This document shows positions 55,601 to 64,000 of a DNA stretch of 64,000 nucleotides, one piece after another (within the stretch, counting starts at the first letter, position 1; each line of letters begins with the position of its first letter). Source of the stretch: Amoebophrya sp. A120 (Eukaryota; Sar; Dinophyceae; Syndiniales; Amoebophryaceae); NCBI GenBank assembly GCA_905178155.1, contig CAJINV010000005.1, positions 4,012,918 to 4,076,917 on the forward strand, in the 5' to 3' direction. The notes beneath the pieces were generated by a model that was not told the origin of the DNA, did not search any database, and was given only the letters and a program-made list of their open reading frames with translations. The translations under genes and the position numbers were made by a program.

Positions 55601-57036
55601 TGCATGATCTCCCAGAGAAGCGATCCCTTCGCGTGAAGACGGCCGTACAATCTGATGATACCTCCAGACAAAGAGATTGCGCAGCTTATACCCGCCGAGG
55701 TCGGACCTCCACGTGTCGACGTCTGCTGCTACAGAACTCGACGACATTTCCTCGCTCATCGCTGGTAGTTCAAGGAACCCATCGATCGAGCAGTTCACCC
55801 GCGTTGCAACTCCCACAGCATTCAGATTGCCTTGGCACGACCCACTTTCCGAAGACCTAGAAATGGAATTGAAATGAGATAGTGCAGATGAAATTTGGTT
55901 GTCCTCTTCTTGGCACAACGAAACTCTTCTTGCGCAATCAGGATACAGAAGGATATTAGCAGAGGACGAACATTGTTTGAGTATTTAACGTATACGAAGA
56001 CTATACAAGATCACAAGCGAGTAAGTAAAAATGAACAAAAAACAGATGTATACTGGCGTAAGCTCTCCTGCGACGAGGTTCTGCTTGTGCTTTGCGGTGT
56101 GGCTTCGCTACTTCCAGCCGAGGCTGTACTGCTTCTGCGCGCAGCCTGATGCTCTCGCTCGGCTTCTGTGGGCCTGTCGCCTCCGTATTTGTGGAAGCCG
56201 TAGTAGTGTGTATCCCAGCCATTTCCGGACAGATGCAGCCTAACTATATCCGGACTGGCTTCCGCGGCAGCATGGTCGACTGCTCTGGCTTCTCGATTGT
56301 TCGCTTGTAGAGACCTCCGAAGCGCCTGGCCTACGATGCGATCACTGTGCGGATAACCCACATGAAAGCCGTGAGGATGCCGGACCACAGGGACAGGCTT
56401 GAATGGTCTTCTGGAAGCAGTTGGAGTGGTGGTTATCTGGCCATACGGCCTGGGGGCTAGGAGTTGCGACCGCGGGATAGGCACCCCCCCGCCTTGTTGG
56501 ACCAGTTGGCCATCACCAACGAAGCCGGCAAGCGACCCGTCCTGTAAAACTCGCAGTGTAGTCGGGAACCGCTTTTGCTCTTCGAGTTGAGCCTGGAGTC
56601 CTCTCACCAACTTGGACGGTCGGTAGGGCTTCATCCGTTGCTGGCCGTCCGCAATGGCAGCGTTGTTCCTTGCTGCGTCTTGGTGCGCCTGTTCTGTCAC
56701 ATGCGCGTCCAGCACGAATTCCACGCCTGTATTGCTTTGCGATAGCTTGGATCCATAGCGATAATCTTCCTTTAACCGGTAAAACTGCACGCTCGAACGC
56801 TCCTCCGGTGATTCCACCATATTATGGGGAAGATTTGCTTGTGGCGGGTGAAATATGCGGACGCTCGCTCTCCGCCGACTCAGTGACCATTCAATCTCGA
56901 TCGGAACTACGCGCTCCAGAAACTGGCGCAGCGTAGAGGTAGCATCTTGTTGTCCTTCTGCAGCGCCCGCAGACGACCTGTCCACTACTGCACAAAAGAG
57001 CAGCAGCAGCAGTTTTTGTGCAAAACGAGCAGTCAT
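52690..57036 (-). CDS. Large low-complexity protein with N-terminal signal peptide, three exons
   Basis: Not a recognised family. Exons 56054-57036, 54943-55856 and 52690-54872 sum to 4080 nt (1359 aa). Both introns are GT-AG (55857-56053 and 54873-54942, the latter only 70 bp with a TTTTCTTTCCCCTCCTCAG acceptor). ATG 57036 opens MTARFAQKLLLLLFCAVVDR, a clear hydrophobic leader ending SSAGA, so the product probably enters the secretory pathway. The rest is Ser/Ala/Arg/Gln-rich, with basic patches (TGSKKRKKSLVSRAI). A C-terminal helical segment reads ELTRNVLAFYQLQDRIEDTV. No introner lies here, so introner load differs between neighbours. The joining of exon 1 to exon 2 is inferred from matching phase. 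Confidence 0.6.
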
Positions 57037-58056
57037 TTTGTAAGCAATTTGCCTCAATACTTTGTAGTTTTCCCGGCACACTAAAATTATCCAGTGTTCG
57101 TGCGCTTTCGCTATTAGCAGTGTGCTTGTATTTCTGTGTCTTAATGGTTCAAACTCAGAGCTCTAGACTTGAATGCACCGGTATATATAAATCATGTTAC
57201 AGTTAATTAGTGACGGACAGAGGATAGCTCTTAATTGCAATTGGTTTACTTATTCATCACATTACAATACGTATGTCAATCTTTTCTTTTTCTGGCCATC
57301 AAAACGACCTGGGAAAAAAGATTTAAGTGTTCCATTACAATTGGTAATCTCAACGTCGTGGTACAAAGAAATTGAAATAGATCCTCTGAAGATGAAGAAT
57401 AAAAGCTTCCGCGGCCATAAGGACGTGGGCTGGATCTGTTTGTTCGATTTTTTTCACTGGATCTCTTGCTTTTTGGGCCTGCGCTTTTTCTGATCCGATT
57501 TGGTTTTGGAATTCCTTGTCATGTATTAAAGAGGTTCTAGACAAAGCTGAGAAGATGAGCCTTGATGATTTCGCGTCCCTGTGCTGTGATGAACAAACAT
57601 TTCGTCTCGTTTTAACTCGCGTCACATAGGGCGGCGCGAGACTCTGCTACCGCTGTCGTTCTGGATTCGCTGCAGTTCGCCTGTGGGGTGGGTAGACTGT
57701 AGACTATAAATTTTGCCGCTTCGTTTCAGGAAGCCGATAGCAAAACCCAATCCTACTCGAAAAATTAATTTTGGATCATCATGTTCATATTTTACTCGAC
57801 GGAGTGAACAAGTCGAAGTACACATTCAGGTGTGGCACAAGCAGCATGCGTTTTCGCCGTCTCTTGCTTGCCTCTTCGTGCTTCTTATGTCACGGGGCGA
57901 TTTTTGGTGCGGTGCGAGGATTGTGCCGCAACTTATTCGACCACAAAACTTCCTCACTGTTGCTTGTCGCTTGAGTCGCTTTGAATATCATGCTAATAAA
58001 TACAAATGTTTCGCTCTTCTACTGCCAATGAAATACACATACGAGGGTTACAAGTC
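57037..58056. other. Gene-free stretch
   Basis: AT-rich spacer upstream of the signal-peptide gene and downstream of the RRM gene stop. Nothing supportable was found. Confidence 0.4.
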
Positions 58057-60213
58057 TCAGCCTTGATCTGCTCGCACAATATCTTGAGAAAAGTAGGGCA
58101 GCAATGCGACGCGAAGAACATTCCTGTGTTCAATTGGAGTGAGGTCTTCCTTGGAATCGTTGCGCGGCCGCACAAACCCGATTTTCACACAATCTTTTTC
58201 CTTATCGCAGTGCAGCACATAAGCCGGCGTGCACTTGCTTGTCTTCTTCTTGTTTTTGTGCCTGCTTCGCGGTCCCAGTCTGTTCATGGCGTGTGCTGAA
58301 ATCATCTGGGTTGATCTTTTCCGCTCGTTGGTCTCCCGGAAAGTCTCGGCGTCCCTAGTGAATTTTTTCCATTTCGAAGACAACAGACAGTCAAGTATTT
58401 GCGCGCAGGCATATCGCTCCTCTTCGTCAACAGGGAATGGCGACCCCGGCTCGTGGTCATTCGTGGCAGCCGGCAAACCTTCTGGCGCCAGAGCCAGAGG
58501 TGGGTGTGAGGTGGCATTCTCATGTTTTTTTGTGTCAACGCAAAGATCAGAAGTGGAGCCAGGAGAAGCAGAACACCGTGCGCGTTCTTCCGGGTGTGTC
58601 GTATCACCGGGGGGTCTCTGCAGTGTCGGGTTCCTCCACCTGTCGGACTCCCACTGCAAGCCCTTTCCACCAAGTAGTTTTTTTCGAATCAGACACTGAA
58701 TTCTTTCTTTCCTCCTGTCCAACACGCCCATATTGCAGTTCTCGTTCGTAGTACTAGTGCCATCGTCTTGATGTTGTTCGCTGACAAGTTCCTCGAGCAC
58801 CGCCGTCCGAACATGCACGAGATCTCCAATATGCAGGGTTCGCTCGAGTTCGGGTACAACAGGAGCCGGGAATGGCAGCCGCATTGTTCCACCTCTGCTC
58901 GCAACAGCACCAGCGGGGCTTTTGAACACCCGAGTGAAGCGAGCGCGGTGCGAGAAGTCGGATTTCTGCACTAGATCGCCCACCAAGCGTCGCCGCTTTT
59001 TGTTCCTTTTGTCAGTCACTTTCGGCCTTGCGGTGCCTTTACTTATTTTCAGCAGTTCTTTTTCCTCCTTTTCTTTCTGCTTCTTGAGCTTCAGCTGCTC
59101 TCGTCGCCGAATACGTTGCACCGCGCCGCTCTCGGGCTGACGCGTGTTCCATTTCACCGCCGGGACGACCATATTCATATTCACATCAGCTTGTTCCCAG
59201 CGTCTGCTCCTTGAGCCGGCCACAGATTTCAGTTCGTCGTGGTCATCTTCTGCCCCCGTCCAAGCTTTCAACGCATCTGCGGAACAATTGGAAAAAATGC
59301 GGGACGCCTGCGCGTGAGGCAGCAATAGCGCGGGCGGGCAGTCGTCCGCTGTTTTTTCCGGTTCATGTTGTTCCCGGGGGCGTGGGAAGCTCCGCAGATT
59401 TTGTTGAACTTTGCCTTCTTGAGAGTGGTTGCTGCACAACGCTGTGGAAGAGAGCATTTGGCTCTGTTCGTGATATGCATCAAGCGCCTTGGCTGCAGAG
59501 TCGTGATCTGGAAAGTACACGTAGGCAGTTCCGCGACAGAACCCGTCTGCATCCGTCAGAACCACACAACGCTCCACAACTTCATCTCGCCCGGGGAAAA
59601 TGTAGCGCCGTACGCTCTTTTCTGTCGCAGATGAGGGCAGGTCGCGGACCACCAAAGACCTCAGACGCTTGTTTATTAGGCCGGTGCTGGCATCTTCCGG
59701 CGGGATGTTGCCGAAGCTTCTTGTTGAGCCCTTTCGTGGTCGCAAGAGCTCGCCGTTGGCTAACGCTGACCCACGTTTTACGCCGTCTACGGCAGAAAAA
59801 TAACGGCTTGAGCACTTTTCTTCTTCCAGAACCAGCGGCGATCCTTGTCTCGCGGCCAGAGCGGGCAGGTCGGCCCGCGCTCCCTCTCCATCCCCGCCTC
59901 GACACTTTTTCATTATTTTCCCGCTTGCTCGTCCAGGTTGAGTATTTTTCGAGGTTTTGTCGTCCCTTTCGCGCGTCGGTAATGAAGAAGTTGCGCCGCC
60001 CTGGCTTTGCGGTGCACATGATCCCAGCTGCGTGCGGCTGCTTGTACAGCTAGTTGTAGTGTTTGAAACTACCTTGTTCTTCTGGCGGGTGCTTGAGCTT
60101 GTTTGATTCGATGAAGCGGCATTGTTGTGCGCGCCCGCGTTCGGAGGTCTCGGCTTCGCCACAACGTAGCTCGTTGAAATCCACGCGTCGAGATCGTCAA
60201 GATCGTCCGGCAT
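58057..60213 (-). CDS. RNA-binding protein with one RRM, 718 residues, single exon
   Basis: RRM domains bind single-stranded RNA. RNP2 (SLVVRDLP, about 186-193) and RNP1 (RGTAYVYF, about 227-234) are both visible with normal spacing. Helix one holds TEKSVRRYIF. An acidic start (MPDDLDDLDAWIS) precedes a Ser/Thr-rich region. A Lys/Glu-rich coiled segment (QLKLKKQKEKEEKELLKISK) lies near residue 390 and is followed by basic, nuclear-localisation-like RNKKRRRLV. The role is probably nuclear RNA processing, but no specific subfamily can be assigned. It is intronless and has no introner. Confidence 0.75.
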   Translation of the reverse strand: MPDDLDDLDAWISTSYVVAKPRPPNAGAHNNAASSNQTSSSTRQKNKVVSNTTTSCTSSRTQLGSCAPQSQGGATSSLPTRERDDKTSKNTQPGRASGKIMKKCRGGDGEGARADLPALAARQGSPLVLEEEKCSSRYFSAVDGVKRGSALANGELLRPRKGSTRSFGNIPPEDASTGLINKRLRSLVVRDLPSSATEKSVRRYIFPGRDEVVERCVVLTDADGFCRGTAYVYFPDHDSAAKALDAYHEQSQMLSSTALCSNHSQEGKVQQNLRSFPRPREQHEPEKTADDCPPALLLPHAQASRIFSNCSADALKAWTGAEDDHDELKSVAGSRSRRWEQADVNMNMVVPAVKWNTRQPESGAVQRIRRREQLKLKKQKEKEEKELLKISKGTARPKVTDKRNKKRRRLVGDLVQKSDFSHRARFTRVFKSPAGAVASRGGTMRLPFPAPVVPELERTLHIGDLVHVRTAVLEELVSEQHQDDGTSTTNENCNMGVLDRRKERIQCLIRKKLLGGKGLQWESDRWRNPTLQRPPGDTTHPEERARCSASPGSTSDLCVDTKKHENATSHPPLALAPEGLPAATNDHEPGSPFPVDEEERYACAQILDCLLSSKWKKFTRDAETFRETNERKRSTQMISAHAMNRLGPRSRHKNKKKTSKCTPAYVLHCDKEKDCVKIGFVRPRNDSKEDLTPIEHRNVLRVALLPYFSQDIVRADQG

Positions 60214-61499
60214 CGTGCTTGCTGTCTGAAGAGTGGACTCGCTATTGCTAATAAAATCTAACAGGCTGAGTGCAGCCGCGTTAGGCTGAGTGCAGCCGCG
60301 GCAAAGAAAATGTCAAACTCATACGTAAAGTAATTTTTTGAGTTTTGACCGCCGGTATCCAAAAGTACTTGAGTCGCCCAGCACATCCGGATCGCCCTTT
60401 CGATTCTGACTCTGAGGGTAAACGAAAGCCGCGCCTGTGGCTTGTTATCATTGGAAATGGAATCTTGTTCTTCACGCCGCACATTTGATTTCATATTTTC
60501 TGCTACTATACTTTTCGATTTGTTCGAGTGCTACTATCACAAGTGGCGTCCTCGTCATCTCAGAACGAGTATCTTTATGATCATCTCATCTGCCACCTTC
60601 ACGCCCGAAAAGATAGTGACATTTTTGCTTTTCGCCGTATAACAATCATATATCATTTCTCCGGAGTTACTTCTGATCATCAAGCCTCCGTTGTGATTTT
60701 GTGCTCTTATACACTGAGAAGAAGTATAGAAATTTTGATCATCGGTCATCAATTTATTTCACTACAACTTCTTGGCATCTGGATCTACTTCGCTTCAGGT
60801 TTATTTTTCTGTGGACAGCAAGATCTTCCTAGCACGGCACAACGATGGATTCTTTTTTTCTGATCGTAGGCCACCAGTTCAAAGAAGTTGTCTCGTTCTC
60901 GTGGTGTTCGATTTTGGACAAGAAAACTACTCATAGAAGGAGGTAATCAGCGTCATTCCGTGATCTCTTGCTGTTTCTTCGTTGTCGTGTTGGTTCATTC
61001 CGAAAACTCCTCGGCTCAACTTCACCTTCAGTCTCAGTGCAAAGAAACACGCGCCTCCACACAACCTAGGTCTTGGTGTCGTGCGGCGAAAGCCGTCTAC
61101 GCTGCTCGCTGCAAGAAAAAAGTCGGGACCACAAGGTCTGGTGCTGCAATGAATCATGAAACAAACGCAACTCTTTAGAGAAACAGAAACTAACTGACAC
61201 GCTTAATATAAGTATCAAGAACTGGTGTATAGTAGTAAATCGTGCACTGCTTATTTTTCGATGATTTTCTGCATCTTTACGTTCATTATCATTACTGAGC
61301 CATAAAAGGAACTGCGATCATGCAGCTATTCCACGGGTACTGCAAAAAGAAAGTTCACTTGGCGTCGATTGGTAGACTGTACTGTACTAGTTGCCCAGAA
61401 GTAGAAGAAGGAGGCACCTTCAGTAGAACTAGAGGAGGGACAAGAAGTAAGAGGTGGTGGACGTCGACGTTATAAATCTATAATAATCCGCATCCGCTC
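60214..61499. other. Gene-free stretch
   Basis: AT-rich spacer upstream of the RRM gene. Apart from the 20-bp tandem repeat at 60263-60300, nothing supportable was seen. Confidence 0.4.
60263..60300. repeat. Two-copy tandem repeat
   Basis: AGGCTGAGTGCAGCCGCG occurs twice with a 20-bp period, about 50 bp upstream of the RRM gene's ATG. Confidence 0.8.
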
Positions 61500-61885
61500 C
61501 TACACTTGTTCTTCCTGGTCTCTGCAGGCCGCCAGGTGTCTCAACCTGGCGTTTAGCTGCTGTGTTTGCGGATCAAACTCCCGCGCCGCGGAAAGCAGGT
61601 CCGCCTCTATTTGGGGGATGAGCTCGTCCGCAGGGTCTTCATCTTCGCGGAGTTTCATCGAGGCCTTGGGAGAACCCGACTGCGATGCCACGTAGTCACT
61701 CAATTTCTCTCGCACACTATCCAATAGCGTCTCTGTGTTCACGTTGCGCATGCGGCACGATTCTGTTGCAAACGTCGCAGCACCGCTGAGGGGCGGGAGA
61801 ACTGGCGGATAGGAGGTGGAATGATCCGGAAGCTGATCGCTGCTGTGGTCCTGTTCGGCACTACCAGCTTGCAGGAGCGGGGTCC
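61500..61885 (-). CDS. Possible terminal exon, helical acidic C-terminus
   Basis: Open frame ending at 61500. It includes ETLLDSVREKLSDYVASQSG, DPADELIPQIEADLLSAARE and FDPQTQQLNARLRHLAACRD, a convincing helical sequence. The frame opens just after a GATCAG acceptor near 61885 and has no good start of its own, apart from MRNVN at 61751. It could be the last exon of the next gene upstream, but the phases do not match a simple GT-AG join. Confidence 0.4.
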
Positions 61886-62040
61886 CTGATCAAAGTTCGA
61901 TTTCTTTGCGGTGGGGACTGCTCAGCACAACGTGGTTAGCACCGAGACAAGCAATAATGTTACTGTTACATATAGTTATTACTACGATGGGAAGGAGATC
62001 CATAACCACGAACCCAATGTGATGGATGCCGTATATATAA

Positions 62041-64000
62041 TCATGGTACGGCCACGGCGTTATCTGTTGAAGTGACATCCTTGAGAGCTCGTTGTACCAC
62101 ATCACGAACATCCATAGCAGAGTGCTGGTTCTTACCTTTGGCATTCGGTGTGGGTTCCTTTAGTTTTTTGTGTGCACCGCGAGGACGAGCAGCTGGGTGT
62201 GGAGGTGGTCCACCAGTTGTATTAATACCGTCGGATTGCGTATGCGACCTGAAATCGCGAATTTCCGCGTCTGACTGCACCGTCGTTGAGGATATCGAAC
62301 CGTCCGCGTTGAAGTATAAAAGCGGCCGGTTCTTTTGCGGCTGCCGCTGCTCGCTGCGCTGCGAATTGTCTTGCTCGGAAGGAGCTCCCACGTATTGCTG
62401 TGAAGCTCCTCTAGCATTTTGCTTGTGGTTTTGACCCTGCTTGTTTTGATTCATCGTGGTCTTCGCGTAATGCACTGCATTGTCGTAAAGTTGCGAGGTG
62501 GGATTCAGGTGCTGCACCGGGACGAACTCTTGTGGCGGAGCCGGACTGGTGGCACTTCTGTTGGTCGAGATAGCTGGGCCAGCTGCGGCAGGCGATTGAT
62601 TCGTTAATATCTTCCGCGACCGACTGCTGCTGCTATCCACTGCTAAAAACATGTCCGGTGGACCTGCAGGGATGCGACCTTGTGATGCGGATTTCACATC
62701 ACACAAAAATTTGTCATGCGAGGAAACCAAAAGTTGCACAATTTTTGCCACCGATGAAAGAAGGGCTTTGTGATGCGAATCTTTGCGCTGCATTGCAAGA
62801 AAGAAACCTTCTCAAAGCCTGTAAAAATGCTAGGGCGTACATGCCAGATCCTGCTTGTTCTGGCTCAGGCAAAAGCTGCATCACAAACCTCTGCATCCTT
62901 CTAGACCCAGACATATTTCTTGCAGTGGATAGCTGCTGCTACTGGACGATTGCAGCTGTTGCTGCGTCGTCCAGAGACCGTGCGTATCAAGTGTAAAAAT
63001 GTCTGGGTCTGGAAGATTCTGAGATTTGTCGTGCATGTTTTGCATGACCCAGGATGTCTGTAATGCGCGACCGCGCATCACAGGTTTTGAGCTGGCTTCC
63101 TGATGCCTACTCCGCATGAGAAACGCCATCCCCGCGTAGCACAAACTAGACTCCTCTTGCTGGTCATGCAATACAGATTTTTCTAGAGTCCAAAGTTAGC
63201 ATCACAAGTTCCAATCTTCCAGACCCAGACACTTTTACATTTGATAGTGCGTCATTCGTGTTCTCTCTGCGCCGTCCTCGTCGCCGAGCCCTACTGCTCT
63301 CTTGGGACGACCACCTCCCGGAGAACTACCTCCAACTGGAACTGCAGCATCGGTGCCGGTGCTGGTTGATGACACAATTGTCTCATGCTGGTGGTGGTGA
63401 CGATGATGGTGCTCATGTTCTTGACGATGTCCGCCCGAAACTGCCACGCTAGTAGCATCGTCACCGTGCCCGTGGTGGTGGTGGTGATGATGCCGTAGCT
63501 GTTCATCTTGACCAGAAATCGCAGTTCTACTCTCGACAACTGCACCTGCACCCCCCACGACCTGGGGGTTGTAAGATTGGTGGTGATGGTGATGATGTGT
63601 AGCGTGCATGTTCATCGCGCTTCCGTCCACCGAGGTAACATGCTGCATCGCGGTGTCTAGGGGATTTTTCATGCCAATCTGCGTCATCATAGTTGTACTG
63701 CTGCTCGTCGCCGACGCTGACGCTGTCGCACCCCCGGCGACAGAAGACGACGGCCGCTGCTTGGGGCTGTGCCGCACCATCATCGGAGAGCCGCCGCTCG
63801 CCGGGCTGTAACTGAGAGTAGACGAGGCCGCGGCCGGTCCGCCCGCAGGAGAAGCATGGTAAGAACTCGTTGGACCAAAAGGGCTGGGACCGCGAGGTTG
63901 GACGACAGCGCTTTGTTCTTGTTGCTGTAGGTGATGTTCCTGATGATATTCTAATTGCCCCCCTGGCCCTGCGACGCGTGCCATAATTGCAGTTCCACCT
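62041..64000 (-). CDS. His/Gln/Ser-rich protein, three exons, 5' end at or beyond the window edge
   Basis: Not a recognised family. Exons 63247-63984, 62932-62979 and 62041-62628 sum to 1374 nt (457 aa). Both introns are IE-A introners. The ATG at 63984 (MARVAGPGGQLEYHQEHHLQ) is the first in the window, but the frame stays open to base 64000, so the true start may lie outside. Poly-His runs (HATHHHHHHQSYNP, LRHHHHHHHGHG) dominate the first exon; such runs can bind metal or simply be low complexity. The last exon has Asn/Gln-rich stretches and ends DVVQRALKDVTSTDNAVAVP. Removal of both introners gives TRMTHGLWTTQQQLQ and SSSSSRSRKILTNQ. Confidence 0.6.
62634..62931. mobile_element. Introner IE-A variant, copy 11
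   Basis: 298 bp. Ends TATCCACTGCTAAAAACATG and, inverted, TATCCACTGCAAGAAATATG, then TCTGGGTCT-like sequence. The direct repeat GCTGC is at 62629-62633 and 62932-62936, set in a CTG-rich stretch. Confidence 0.85.
62985..63246. mobile_element. Introner IE-A, copy 12 (reference copy)
   Basis: 262 bp, with direct repeat GTGCG at 62980-62984 and 63247-63251. It is the best full-length match to both halves of the 2.3-kb expanded copy. Its interior is the reverse complement of the copy at 47391, so the two sit in opposite orientations in genes of the same strand. Confidence 0.94.

Overview
The window looks like nuclear DNA of a protist, most probably a dinoflagellate relative. A syndinian parasite of the Amoebophrya type is the best guess, made from gene structure and not from any species marker. 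Three things point there. All confident genes, about a dozen over 64 kb, lie on the minus strand, as in dinoflagellate one-way gene clusters. The genes are cut by many short intron-like mobile elements ('introners', called IE here) with terminal inverted repeats and 5-bp target-site duplications, as reported for Amoebophrya. Most of these introns cannot be given GT-AG ends.

Layout, left to right, all minus strand: an organellar family-A DNA polymerase of the POP type (214-5486); a Sel1-repeat protein (6052 to about 9290); a poorly coding stretch with a 1-kb GC-rich segment between direct repeats (9703-10751); a small Gly/Lys-rich protein (11385-12567); a very large, mostly disordered WD40 locus (13757-26317); a sparse stretch (26.4-31.8 kb); glucose-6-phosphate isomerase (31856-34904); a Thp3/LENG8-like SAC3 protein (36106-39207); an unrecognised, possibly mitochondrial protein (40184-41977); a ROMO1/Mgr2-like inner-membrane protein (42174-42716); mitochondrial elongation factor G (43968-50356); a large signal-peptide protein (52690-57036); an RRM protein (58057-60213); and a His/Gln-rich protein running off the right edge.

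The main discovery is the introner system. I place about 26 elements in at least seven terminal-repeat families (IE-A to IE-G). In nearly all, the element starts TAT and ends ATA. It is flanked by a 5-bp direct repeat in nearly all cases (4 or 6 bp, or a one-base mismatch, in a few). Removing the element plus one repeat copy restores a continuous reading frame; in five genes the summed exons give a whole number of codons. Families with unrelated ends share an internal word close to TTGTNATGC in both orientations, which suggests a common mobilising or splicing machinery. One IE-A copy has grown to 2.3 kb by taking in a roughly 15-copy, 92-bp hairpin satellite and a G-rich minisatellite, yet the reading frame across it is intact.

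Functionally, the polymerase, mitochondrial EF-G and the ROMO1-like protein point to an organelle whose genome is, or was, copied and translated. The polymerase's proofreading motifs look degenerate. Canonical GT-AG introns occur in the same genes, so two intron classes coexist.
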